Assembly (NCBI RefSeq): GCF_038397755.1
Contig: NZ_CP151637.1
Coordinates: 434,001 to 498,000, forward strand
Length of the DNA: 64,000 nt
Direction of reading: 5' to 3'
Origin: Microbacterium sp. LWH7-1.2
GTDB lineage: Bacteria; Actinomycetota; Actinomycetes; Actinomycetales; Microbacteriaceae
Every line of letters begins with the position of its first letter. The first letter of the stretch is position 1. The notes below the pieces were generated by a model that had not been told where the DNA came from, made no database searches, and saw only the letters and a program-made list of their open reading frames with translations. Of the stretch, positions 7,892 to 15,876 are shown one piece after another. The translations under genes were made by a program, and so were the position numbers.

Positions 7892-9373
7892 TCACCGCCG
7901 CGGGATCGCGAAGTACTTGTACTCAAGGTACTCGTCGATTCCCCAGCGACCGCCTTCGCGGCCGAGTCCGGAACTTTTCACGCCGCCGAACGGGCCGGCC
8001 GGGTTCGAGACGAGTCCTGTGTTCAGGCCAACCATACCGACCTCGAGTCCGCCGGCGAGGCGGAACGCGCGGTCGATGTCCTGGGTGAAGATGTACCCGA
8101 CCAGACCCCACTCGGTGTCATTGGCGAGCCGGACAGCCTCCGCCTCGTCGGTGAAGGTGAAGATCGGCGCGACGGGCCCGAAGATCTCTGCGCTGGCCAG
8201 TTCGCAGTCGAGAGCGACGTCGACCAGCACTGTGGGTGGGTAGAGCAGTCCGTCGACGGGGGACTCGCCCCCTGTCGCGACACGCGCACCGCGGTCGACG
8301 GCGTCGCGGACGAGCGACTCAACTTTGCGAAGCGCGTCGTGGTCGATGAGCGGGCCGACCTGTACCCCGTCCTCCCACCCGGGGCCGAGCCGCAGCGCGG
8401 CCATCCGCTCCGCGAACCGCTTCGTGAACTCCTCGATCACGTCGGCGTGAACGTACAGCCGGTTCGCGGCTGTACAGGCCTCGCCCATGTTCCGCATCTT
8501 CGCAGTGATCGCTCCCTCGACTGCCGTGTCGATGTCTGCGTCGTGGCACACGATGAACGGTGCGTTGCCGCCGAGTTCCATCGATGTCCGCATGACATGC
8601 TTGGACGCCTGTGCGAGGAGGATCCGGCCGACCTCCGTCGACCCCGTGAAGCTCAGCTTGCGTGCCTGCCCGGAGTCGAGCCAGTAGCCCACCACCTCGG
8701 CGGCGGCCGTCGTCGTGACGACGTTGACGACACCGTCAGGCAGGCCGGCGAGTGAGAGGATGTGCGCGAGGTAGAGCGCGGTGAGGGGGGTCTGCTCGGC
8801 GGGCTTGAAGACGACCGTGCAGCCGGCGGCGAGGGCCGGACCGATCTTGCGGGTGCCCATCGCGAGCGGGAAGTTCCACGGCGTGACGACCACGCATGGG
8901 CCGACCGGTTCCCGCGTGACCACGATGCGGGTTCTTCCGTCGCCGCTGAGCGTGTGGTCGCCGCCGATGCGCACAGCCTCCTCGGCGAACCACCGGAAGA
9001 ACTCGGCCCCGTAGGAGACCTCGCCGCGCGCGTCGGCGAGCGGCTTGCCCATCTCGAGCGTGATGAGCATCGCCAGCTCGTCGATGTGCTCGATGATCAG
9101 GTCGTAGGCACGGCGGAGGATCTCGCTCCGCTCGCGCGGCGGCGTTTCGGCCCAGGCCACCTGGCTCGCCACCGCGGCGTCAAGCGCCTGTCGCGCATCT
9201 TCCCGACGACCATCGGCGATGCGCGCGAGCACTTCGCCGGTTGCGGGATTGACGACGTCGAAGCGGTCGCCGTGCGCGGCGTCGGTCCACGCGCCGTCGA
9301 TGAACAGGCGCTGAGGGAACTCGAACTTCACGCCGGTCTCGGACATGGTCGTGTGTGTCATCGTGTCGGTCAT
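7892..9373 (-). CDS. gabD: Succinate-semialdehyde dehydrogenase (NAD(P)+)
   Basis: 493 aa aldehyde dehydrogenase. Key residues are PWNFP (Asn167), FKPAEQTP (Lys190), FTGSTEVG, MELGGNAPF (Glu266) and the nucleophile Cys300 in MGEACTAANRLYV. It also has the C-terminal GGVKSSGLGREGG. The overall pattern fits GabD, which oxidises succinate semialdehyde to succinate. ATG 9373 overlaps the stop of the aminotransferase gene (ATGA), so the two are coupled as in a GABA shunt. In-frame codons upstream of 9373 lie inside the aminotransferase and are not used. A related semialdehyde substrate, such as one from the local amine oxidases, is possible. Confidence 0.87.
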   Translation of the reverse strand: MTDTMTHTTMSETGVKFEFPQRLFIDGAWTDAAHGDRFDVVNPATGEVLARIADGRREDARQALDAAVASQVAWAETPPRERSEILRRAYDLIIEHIDELAMLITLEMGKPLADARGEVSYGAEFFRWFAEEAVRIGGDHTLSGDGRTRIVVTREPVGPCVVVTPWNFPLAMGTRKIGPALAAGCTVVFKPAEQTPLTALYLAHILSLAGLPDGVVNVVTTTAAAEVVGYWLDSGQARKLSFTGSTEVGRILLAQASKHVMRTSMELGGNAPFIVCHDADIDTAVEGAITAKMRNMGEACTAANRLYVHADVIEEFTKRFAERMAALRLGPGWEDGVQVGPLIDHDALRKVESLVRDAVDRGARVATGGESPVDGLLYPPTVLVDVALDCELASAEIFGPVAPIFTFTDEAEAVRLANDTEWGLVGYIFTQDIDRAFRLAGGLEVGMVGLNTGLVSNPAGPFGGVKSSGLGREGGRWGIDEYLEYKYFAIPRR

Positions 9374-10623
9374 GCCGTCACCTCCTCGAGTGTGGCCGCG
9401 AGGGCATCGAGGCCGAATCGGATTTCCTGCGGTGAGACCACGAGGGGTGGGATCAGCCGCACGACGTTGCCGCGGGTGCCGCACGTCAGGGTGAGCAGCC
9501 GGTGCGAAACGGCCGTGCGCTGTACCGCCGCGGTGATGGCGGTGTCGGGCTCGCCGAGCTCGTCGACGAACTCCAGGGCGCGCATGAGCCCGAGTCCGCG
9601 CACGTCGCCGATGCTCGGGAAACGACGTTTCAGCTCGAGCAGCCCGTCGTGGAGGAGCTCGCCCATTGCCTGCGAGTTCGCGATGAGCTCCTCATCGCGG
9701 ACCACGTCGAGCGTCGCCACCGCCGCCGCGGCGGCGACGGCGTTGCCGCCGTACGTCCCGCCCTGCGAGCCGGGCCAGCCCCGTGCCATCAGGTCGGCTG
9801 ACGCCGCGATCGCGCTGATCGGGAACCCGCTCGCGATGCCCTTGGCTGTGATGAGGATGTCGGGCGTGATCGATGAGTACTGGTGGCCCCAGAATCGCCC
9901 GGTCCGACCGACGCCGGTCTGCACCTCGTCGACGATCAGCACGATGTCGTGGCGATCGGCCCGCTCGCGCAGGCCCTCGAGGAATCGGGGCGGTGTGGGC
10001 ACGTAGCCGCCGTCGCCCAGCGCGGGCTCGATGATGAAGGCCGCGGTGTCGGCAGGGCTCGTCGTGGTCTGGAGGAGGAAGTCGAGCTCGCGAAGCGCGA
10101 AGTCGATGGCGGCGTCCTCAGGCCAGCCGTACCGGAACGCGGCAGGGAAGGGCGCGATGTGCACGCCGGCCATGAGGGGCGAGAAACCCGAGCGGAACTT
10201 GGTGCCCGCAGTGGTCAGCGATGCCGCGGCGACCGTGCGGCCGTGGAAGCCGCCCTGGAATGCGACGATGTTCGGCCGTCCGGTCGCCATGCGCGCGAGT
10301 CGCACCGCGGCCTCGACGGCTTCGGATCCGGAGTTCGCGTAGAAGACGCTGTCGAGCCCGGCCGGCAGCACTCCGCCGAGGCGCTCGGTCAGTTCGATGA
10401 GCGGCTGGTGCATGACCGTCGTGTACTGGGCGTGGATGATCCGGCCGGTCTGCTCGCGAGCGGCTTCCACCACGCGTGGATGGCAGTGCCCGGTGCTCGT
10501 GACGCCGATGCCGGTCGTGAAGTCGAGGTAATCGACGCCGTCGGTCGCTGAGATCCAGGATCCCGATGCGCGTTCGACGATGATCGGCGTCGCTTGCTTC
10601 AAGAGGGGACTGAGCGTTGCCAT
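9370..10623 (-). CDS. gabT: 4-aminobutyrate aminotransferase-type class III aminotransferase
   Basis: 417 aa PLP enzyme of fold type I, class III. Visible features are the GSEAVEAAVRLAR phosphate-binding start, the Asp in VDEVQTGVGRTG (Asp232) that pairs with the pyridine nitrogen, and the Schiff-base lysine in ITAKGIASGFP (Lys261). Length and motifs fit GABA or omega-amino acid aminotransferases, and the overlap with gabD supports GABA to succinate semialdehyde. It is the first gene of the minus-strand operon gabT-gabD-gntR. The promoter region carries operator site C, shared with the divergent cupin gene. Other omega-amines could be the true substrate. Confidence 0.85.
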   Translation of the reverse strand: MATLSPLLKQATPIIVERASGSWISATDGVDYLDFTTGIGVTSTGHCHPRVVEAAREQTGRIIHAQYTTVMHQPLIELTERLGGVLPAGLDSVFYANSGSEAVEAAVRLARMATGRPNIVAFQGGFHGRTVAAASLTTAGTKFRSGFSPLMAGVHIAPFPAAFRYGWPEDAAIDFALRELDFLLQTTTSPADTAAFIIEPALGDGGYVPTPPRFLEGLRERADRHDIVLIVDEVQTGVGRTGRFWGHQYSSITPDILITAKGIASGFPISAIAASADLMARGWPGSQGGTYGGNAVAAAAAVATLDVVRDEELIANSQAMGELLHDGLLELKRRFPSIGDVRGLGLMRALEFVDELGEPDTAITAAVQRTAVSHRLLTLTCGTRGNVVRLIPPLVVSPQEIRFGLDALAATLEEVTA

Positions 10624-10701
10624 CTGTGGCCTTTCGCGTGGAGTTACCGGGGCGGTGGGCGATGTCCGTCCGACTCGTCAGACCGCGGTGTCATTCACGC
10701 T

Positions 10702-10731
10702 AAGATAGCAGTATTGTTGATTGTTGACAAT
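10702..10731. promoter_or_regulatory. Operator (site C) between gabT operon and cupin gene
   Basis: ATTGTTGATTGTTGACAAT at 10713-10731 matches 17 of 19 bases of the reverse complement of site B and contains ATTGTTGACAAT at 10720-10731. On the minus strand, TTGTCA (10730-10725), a 17-base spacer and TATCTT (10707-10702) form a promoter for gabT whose -35 lies inside the operator. The cupin start is 24 bases downstream on the plus strand, so both directions could be controlled. Confidence 0.68.
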
Positions 10732-10754
10732 AATTCATCCTCAGGAGGAAAACC

Positions 10755-11108
10755 ATGACCGAAGCCGTCATCCTCAGCGATGCCTTCACCGCCCCGATCC
10801 AGCCTCACCGGGCCAAGCTCACGTCGACCACACCCGGGCAGACCGAGGCGTCAGCGGAAGTCTGGGGGGCGGACGGCCTCCGGACGGGGATCTGGGAGGT
10901 GACACCGGGCACCTTCACGAGCACGCGCGACGGCTTCCACGAGGTTTGCCAGATCCTGAGTGGGCGAGCGACCATCGAGGAGCCGAGCGGACGCACCTTC
11001 GAGATCGCGGCCGGCTCCCTGTTCGTCACGCCCGCCGGATGGCGGGGAACGTGGACGATCCACGAGACGCTCCGTAAGAGCTGGGCGGTCTTCACGCTTC
11101 CCGCCTAG
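10755..11108 (+). CDS. Small single-domain cupin (DUF861 / Cupin_3-like)
   Basis: 117 aa. A single beta-barrel cupin is seen, with GIWEVTPGTFTS, then GFHEVCQILSGRATIEE and GSLFVTPAGWRGTW. The fold resembles Cupin_3 (DUF861) proteins, often encoded near amine oxidases and ureide genes. An HxxC-type pattern replaces the full metal-binding HxH of classic cupins, so an enzymatic role is uncertain. An excellent ribosome site, AGGAGG, precedes ATG 10755. It is transcribed divergently from gabT behind the shared operator. Its TAG stop shares the palindrome CTAG with the stop of the convergent ROK gene. Confidence 0.78.
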   Translation: MTEAVILSDAFTAPIQPHRAKLTSTTPGQTEASAEVWGADGLRTGIWEVTPGTFTSTRDGFHEVCQILSGRATIEEPSGRTFEIAAGSLFVTPAGWRGTWTIHETLRKSWAVFTLPA

Positions 11109-12295
11109 AAGGCGGGCGCGGACTGCTCGGCAGGTTCGCCGCGACGACGTGCTTCGAGCACCGCGTCGCGTATGCGCTCCCGAGCCAACGCCAGGCCCGC
11201 GTAGACGGCGCCTCGAGCCGTCGACAGGCCGAGGACGTGGGTCACCGCCTTGATCTCTGGGGTTGTCGGATGCTTCTTGCCGAGCCTCTCTCGCAGCTCG
11301 GGTCGTACCTCGTCGACGAGCGGGCCCAATCGGCCGACGAAGTAGACCGACTCGGGATCCAACGTCACGGCAACGGCACTGACAGCGGTCACGATCGCGG
11401 TGGTGAACGCCTCCAGAACTTCGGCACGCGCCACCTCGTCGTGCGATTCCAGCCAGAGATCGTCGATGCTCTGCAGATCGAGGCCCCGCCCGCGAGCGAA
11501 CCGAAGCAGCCCCCCCGTGCTCAGCAGCCCCTCCAGTGTCTGGTTTTCGACCCCGGAGTGGAGAACGCCGATGTCCCCGAAGGAGGAGGTCCGCCCCCGG
11601 ACGATCTCGTGATCGGTACAGCTTGCGAAGTTCACGGTGCTGCTGACGTTGAAGAGCGCGGCGTTACCGACGGTGGCGTCATCGATCATGATGCCCAGCA
11701 AGGCGGAGTTGGCATCACTCTCGAGCAGCACCGGAGCGTCGACCAGGTCTTGGAGTCTCCGATGGAGCTCGGCGCCAGCGAGGATCTTCATGGACTCCGC
11801 GGGACCGAAGATCTCCCTGCCGTCGCGGACACGGCCGGGGACTGCGACGACGATCTGTCGCAGGGGCCCTTCCGCTGATTCGCGGGTCCGGGCGATCAGG
11901 TCGACCAGCCATGAGGCAGTGCTCTCGACGCCGTGGCGGTCGAGGGTAGGGACGACCAGGTGCTCGATCTCACGACCTCGGAGGTCCGTCACCATGGCGC
12001 CCGTGGTCTGCGCGCCCAAGCTGGCACCGACCACATGGCCGGCCGTGCGGGGCACGTCGAGATACGTGGATCGACGGCCGCGGCCGCCCACCGCGTCGAC
12101 TCCGCCGTCGACCACGAAACCATCCGCTCGGACTTCCTCCACGGTCCTGTACACCGTGGCCCTGCTCAAGCCCGTCAGATCGATGAGCTCGCTGCTTGTC
12201 AGTGGGGCCCGGGATAGGACCACGTCAAGAATCGACGCCTTGTTGTGGTCGCGCGACGTGGGGTTGCCGCTCACCGCATGACCGTTGCGGCTCAT
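11105..12295 (-). CDS. ROK-family transcriptional regulator
   Basis: 396 aa. An N-terminal winged helix-turn-helix (LTSSELIDLTGLSRATVYRT, about 32-51) is followed by a ROK/actin-like kinase fold from about residue 85. The GLSTARGAVYAGLALA end segment is typical. The ROK CxCGxxGC zinc motif is not seen, and the usual sugar-kinase DxGxT signature is weak, so it looks like a sensor only. ATG 12295 overlaps the preceding kinase stop (ATGA). It is the last gene of the HAD2-phospho-lyase-kinase operon. Its ligand may be a pathway intermediate rather than a sugar. Confidence 0.8.
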   Translation of the reverse strand: MSRNGHAVSGNPTSRDHNKASILDVVLSRAPLTSSELIDLTGLSRATVYRTVEEVRADGFVVDGGVDAVGGRGRRSTYLDVPRTAGHVVGASLGAQTTGAMVTDLRGREIEHLVVPTLDRHGVESTASWLVDLIARTRESAEGPLRQIVVAVPGRVRDGREIFGPAESMKILAGAELHRRLQDLVDAPVLLESDANSALLGIMIDDATVGNAALFNVSSTVNFASCTDHEIVRGRTSSFGDIGVLHSGVENQTLEGLLSTGGLLRFARGRGLDLQSIDDLWLESHDEVARAEVLEAFTTAIVTAVSAVAVTLDPESVYFVGRLGPLVDEVRPELRERLGKKHPTTPEIKAVTHVLGLSTARGAVYAGLALARERIRDAVLEARRRGEPAEQSAPAF

Positions 12296-13362
12296 GAGCG
12301 GTCCTCCTGGAGCTGCGAGACCACGTCATCCCGGGGCGCGGCCATGGCCCGAGCCACGTTGGTCCAGTCATCCTTGGCATGGGCCAGCAAGTACTCGCGG
12401 CGTGCCGGAACGCGCTCGGCGCGCCAGTTGGTGATCAGCGCGCGCAGCGTGAGCCGTGCCAGTGCCGCCACCGGCAGCAGCGGAAGCTCCGACTCCCTGA
12501 TCGGCCGTACCCGCTCGTAGCCGGCGATGAAGGCGGACGCATCCCGCCAGGGGTCGTCGGACGCCCGCCCCACCAGGTTCGCCATCGTGACGGCGGGATC
12601 GAAGATCACGGCGCTGCGAACCGTGTCACCGAAGTCGATGACGCCGGTGACGAAGTCGTCGCTGTGCGGATCCACGACCACGTTGTGAGGGCTGTAGTCA
12701 CCGTGGATCACCTGCATGTCGAGTTCACCCAGTCGCGGATGGAGTGCGTCCTGGAAGAGCCGGAACACGTCCCGCGCCAAACGACGGTGCTCGGCACTCG
12801 GCGTGTGGTCGATGAGGCCGGTCAACCGGTGGAAATGCCGGATGTCCCACACAAGGATCCGTTGGTCGGCAGGGTGCGCGAAGCGCGCCAGCGCCAGGTC
12901 TACGCGCCCGAGCATCTCGCCCACCTTGGCGAGCTGATCACGGTCCGGGTTCGTCCCGGCCAGGACGGGTCCGTCAACGAAGTCGAACACCCTCAGGATT
13001 CGAGTTCCGCCGTCGCGGAGGTCGACGACCACGTGATCGTCTCCTTCGACTGTCAGCTTCACCCGCTGGACCGGCAACTCCGGCGCGCTGCCTTCCAGAA
13101 AACGCATCGCCGCCGTCTGGAGCGCGACCACCATCGCCTCCTCGTCAGGTGGCGAGACCTTCACCAGGTAGCCCGAGGACTCGCCTCTGATGAGGAACGT
13201 GTCGTCCTTCTCTGTGGCCAGTGGCTCGAGATTCCCGCAGACGCCGTAACGGCGTTCCAGGAGCGTGCTCACCAGCATCGGGTCGATGGGCTGGTGGGAT
13301 GACCCGAGGCCGCTCTCCTGGAGGAGCCGGGGGGTGGAGCTCAGAGGCGGTGGGGCGCTCAC
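12292..13362 (-). CDS. APH-fold phosphotransferase, hydroxylysine-kinase-like
   Basis: 356 aa. It has the aminoglycoside phosphotransferase/choline kinase fold. The catalytic loop is VIHGDYSPHN (Asp222, Asn227), the metal-binding motif GVIDFGD (about 240-246), and the likely ATP lysine lies in YLVKVS. GVIDFGDTVRSAVIFDPAV resembles AGPHD1/HYKK hydroxylysine kinases and the kinase half of bacterial kinase-phospho-lyase fusions more than drug-resistance APHs. GTG 13362 is preceded by AGGAGA. It lies directly downstream of the phospho-lyase gene, so it most likely makes the phosphorylated amino alcohol that the lyase consumes. A choline or homoserine-type substrate is not excluded. Confidence 0.78.
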   Translation of the reverse strand: MSAPPPLSSTPRLLQESGLGSSHQPIDPMLVSTLLERRYGVCGNLEPLATEKDDTFLIRGESSGYLVKVSPPDEEAMVVALQTAAMRFLEGSAPELPVQRVKLTVEGDDHVVVDLRDGGTRILRVFDFVDGPVLAGTNPDRDQLAKVGEMLGRVDLALARFAHPADQRILVWDIRHFHRLTGLIDHTPSAEHRRLARDVFRLFQDALHPRLGELDMQVIHGDYSPHNVVVDPHSDDFVTGVIDFGDTVRSAVIFDPAVTMANLVGRASDDPWRDASAFIAGYERVRPIRESELPLLPVAALARLTLRALITNWRAERVPARREYLLAHAKDDWTNVARAMAAPRDDVVSQLQEDRS

Positions 13363-13384
13363 AGTCAGTCTCCTCGCTCGACCG

Positions 13385-14734
13385 CTACAGCCGAACCTTC
13401 GCCACTTCGGCGAAGGTCTCCAGGAATCGGGTCACGTCGCCGGAGGTGAAGGCCAGGGGAGGCCGGATCTTCAGAACGTTCGCCGATTTGCCCGTGCCGT
13501 TGATGAGGATCCGACGATCCCTGAGGTCGTTGATGACATCTTCGGTGCGGGCACGGTCGGGCTCGAGCGTCGCCCGATCCCTCACGATCTCCACACCGAT
13601 GAACAGGCCGCTGCCTCGGACCTGGGCGACGAAGGCGGAGTCCTCGGTGATCTCCTCGAGTCCGGTCCGCAGTGCCGTACCGCACTCGAGCACGCGTTGC
13701 TGCACGTTCTCCTCCTCGAGGACGTCCAGCACTGCAGCGCCTGCGGCCACCGGGATCGAACTGCCGCCGAAGGTGTTGAAGTAGCGAACGTTGTGGCCGA
13801 ACTCATGGGCGACCTCGGGACGGAAGGCTACGCCGGAGAGCGGAAGCCCGTTCCCCATCGGCTTGCCCATGGTCACGATGTCCGGGATAACACCGTGGCG
13901 GCTGAACCCCCACATGGATTCTCCGAGCCGGGCGAATCCCGCCTGCACCTCATCGGCGATGTAGACGCCGCCGGCTGCGTGTACCTCCTCCGCCATTCCC
14001 TGGAGGTAACCGACCGGGTCCGTGAACATCCCGTCGCTGGTGTGCGCGCAGTCGGTGATCAGCGCTGCGAGCCGGTAGCCGTGGCGCTCAAGGTCAGTGA
14101 CGGCGTCGCGCACTTGATTGCGCATATGCTCGGCCAGGGTTGACCCGGGCGGGACGAGCCGCGGGTCGGGAGGATCGATGAGCCGCACGTTCGGGCCCAA
14201 CGGTGACCCCGCGCCGAGATGCGGCGAGAAGCTCGCGACTTCGCGGGTGATGCCGTGATAGGCCCAGCGAGTCACAATGATTCCCTCACCGCCTGTGTGG
14301 TATCTCGCCACGCGAACCGCGAGATCGTTCGCCTCCGACCCGCTGCAGGCCAAGCTGAGTTTCGAAAGCTCCGTCGGGAAGGTCCCGAGCAGTCGCTCCG
14401 CGTAGTCGACCAGGGACTCCTGGACGTAGCGGGTGTTGGTGTTGACTGCCGCCATCTGCCGCGCGACGGCATCGACGACATGCGGGTGGGCGTGCCCGAC
14501 GCATGGAACGTTGTTGTACGCGTCGAGGTAGTCGTTGCCGTCACGGTCCACCAGGTGGGCTCCGTGACCCGAGACGAACTCGACCGGCTCCTTGTAGATG
14601 AGCGTGTAGCCGGGACCCAGCACATTGTTCCGGCGCTGGATGATCTCCCGGAGGTGCTCGGGGAGCTCGCTCATCGCATCGGGGTCGAACCGGTTGGGGT
14701 AGTTGACGTTTGCTGGACCCAATGTCGATGTCAT
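13385..14734 (-). CDS. Class III PLP enzyme, AGXT2L-type phospho-lyase
   Basis: 449 aa. Visible features are DAYNNVPCVGHAHPHVV, VNTNTRYVQESLVDYAERL, SGSEAND, Asp261 in IADEVQAGF, and the Schiff-base Lys291 in TMGKPMGNGLP. The ending carries SGLFIGVEIVRD and NVLKIRPPLAF. These are hallmarks of the AGXT2L1/AGXT2L2 subgroup (O-phosphoethanolamine and 5-phosphohydroxylysine phospho-lyases) rather than ordinary aminotransferases. Known reaction type: elimination of phosphate and ammonia from a terminal phospho-amino alcohol to give an aldehyde. ATG 14734 is preceded by AAGGGA; the adjacent TTG at 14737 is less likely. The kinase gene follows 22 bases downstream, giving a kinase/lyase pair. Confidence 0.82.
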   Translation of the reverse strand: MTSTLGPANVNYPNRFDPDAMSELPEHLREIIQRRNNVLGPGYTLIYKEPVEFVSGHGAHLVDRDGNDYLDAYNNVPCVGHAHPHVVDAVARQMAAVNTNTRYVQESLVDYAERLLGTFPTELSKLSLACSGSEANDLAVRVARYHTGGEGIIVTRWAYHGITREVASFSPHLGAGSPLGPNVRLIDPPDPRLVPPGSTLAEHMRNQVRDAVTDLERHGYRLAALITDCAHTSDGMFTDPVGYLQGMAEEVHAAGGVYIADEVQAGFARLGESMWGFSRHGVIPDIVTMGKPMGNGLPLSGVAFRPEVAHEFGHNVRYFNTFGGSSIPVAAGAAVLDVLEEENVQQRVLECGTALRTGLEEITEDSAFVAQVRGSGLFIGVEIVRDRATLEPDRARTEDVINDLRDRRILINGTGKSANVLKIRPPLAFTSGDVTRFLETFAEVAKVRL

Positions 14735-14809
14735 CAATAGGTCCCTTCACTCTTCCTCGGCAAGGCCGAACATCCCGGGGTAGGGATGCCTGGCTGTCCC
14801 GTCGACGGT

Positions 14810-15484
14810 TCAGATGCCGAGCAGCGTGTTGAGCTCGTCGAGGGACGTGACGACCGTCAGGTCGTAGCCCGGAGGTACCGGGTCGTAGCCGCGGTCCAGC
14901 AGCACAAGGTTGCGGAACCCCATGTCGTGCATCGGCATCGCGTCATACCGGGTGTGCGACGAGACGTGCACGAAGTCCTCCGGCTTGGCGTCCAGCTGAT
15001 CGAGCATGTACTCGAACGCCCCGTAGCGGGGTTTGTAGTAGCCCGCCTGCTCGGCGGTGTAGACGGCGTGGAATTCCGCACCCAGCCGCGGCACGCTCGC
15101 CTCGAGGAATGAATCGTCGGCGTTGGACAGGATCACCAGCTTGTAGTGTTCGCTCATCTTCTTCAGAGGCTCGACCACGTCGGGGTGCGGCGCCCAGCTC
15201 CGCACTCCGTCGGCGAGCCGCTTTCCCGCGTTCGGGTTGGACGCAATCTGCCACTTGCGGCAGACCCGGTCGAAGGCGTCCTGCAGCACCTGCTCGTACG
15301 GGTAGTACACCCCGCACACCTGGTCGTAACGGTAGCCGCGGAACTCCGCCACGAACTGATCCCACTGTTCGGGGGGAATCTGATCGCCCACCAGCTCCTT
15401 GGTGATCGGGGTCATGGGCCAGCTGATGAGGGTGCCATAGCAGTCGAAGGAGACGTACTTCGGTCGGAACGACGGGGTGCTCAT
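14810..15484 (-). CDS. HAD-superfamily hydrolase, type II haloacid dehalogenase-like (paralogue 2)
   Basis: 224 aa. It opens with FRPKYVSFDCYGTLISW, has LSNADDSF, then YYKPRYGAFEYMLDQL, and ends with SSHTRYDAMPMHDMGF. It is closest to the paralogue at 19999, whose corresponding motif is SSHTRYDLMPMHDMGF. The cap region has YRYDQVCGVYYPYEQ. ATG 15484 is preceded by AGAAAGG; the longer frame upstream runs into the operator region and is rejected. It is the first gene of the minus-strand operon followed by phospho-lyase, kinase and ROK regulator. Hydrolysis of a phosphate or side-product in that pathway is plausible but unproven. Confidence 0.85.
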   Translation of the reverse strand: MSTPSFRPKYVSFDCYGTLISWPMTPITKELVGDQIPPEQWDQFVAEFRGYRYDQVCGVYYPYEQVLQDAFDRVCRKWQIASNPNAGKRLADGVRSWAPHPDVVEPLKKMSEHYKLVILSNADDSFLEASVPRLGAEFHAVYTAEQAGYYKPRYGAFEYMLDQLDAKPEDFVHVSSHTRYDAMPMHDMGFRNLVLLDRGYDPVPPGYDLTVVTSLDELNTLLGI

Positions 15485-15727
15485 GGGATGCCTTTCTGAT
15501 CGGAGCTCGAAGGCTGACGCCTCAAGCATTGATGCTCTCAATCTCAGAATGAGACTATATCCACGGTGCCGTCCTGCGCCCGTCGCGTCAAGCCCGAAAT
15601 GGATGCTGCGGGATGCGGTCGCTCGCCCTGTGCGGTGCCGACGCCGCGGTGCGGTGCTGCTCGTCACTGGCGCTCGGCGGGATGGAGGGAAACACTTGTA
15701 GAGAACGGCTCCTACCCGAAACCACCG

Positions 15728-15746
15728 GTTGTTGATTGTCAACAAT
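15728..15746. promoter_or_regulatory. Operator site D1
   Basis: GTTGTTGATTGTCAACAAT matches the reverse complement of site B at 18 of 19 bases and contains the perfect palindrome ATTGT-CA-ACAAT at 15735-15746. It lies in the divergent gap between the HAD2 operon (minus) and the amino acid ABC importer (plus). Confidence 0.68.
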
Positions 15747-15780
15747 AGCCAGCGAAAGTGCGTCAAGAATCTTTTAGTCA

Positions 15781-15792
15781 ACTGTCGACAAT
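15781..15792. promoter_or_regulatory. Operator site D2
   Basis: ACTGTCGACAAT fits A(T/C)TGT(T/C)(G/A)ACAAT exactly and is centred 46 bases from the centre of D1. Paired sites in a divergent promoter region suggest cooperative binding and joint control of importer and HAD2 operon. No clear -35/-10 pair could be assigned here. Confidence 0.6.
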
Positions 15793-15876
15793 CTGCAGTT
15801 GACGTGGTTCCATAGCAGACAAGAACTCATCCGCAGCGGGCGAGGGCGCCAGCTGAAGCCAATGAAGGAGAGCATC

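Noticed and set aside
12292..13362. Aminoglycoside resistance phosphotransferase
   Set aside because: The fold is shared, but the GVIDFGDTVRS region and coupling to a phospho-lyase gene point to a metabolic kinase.
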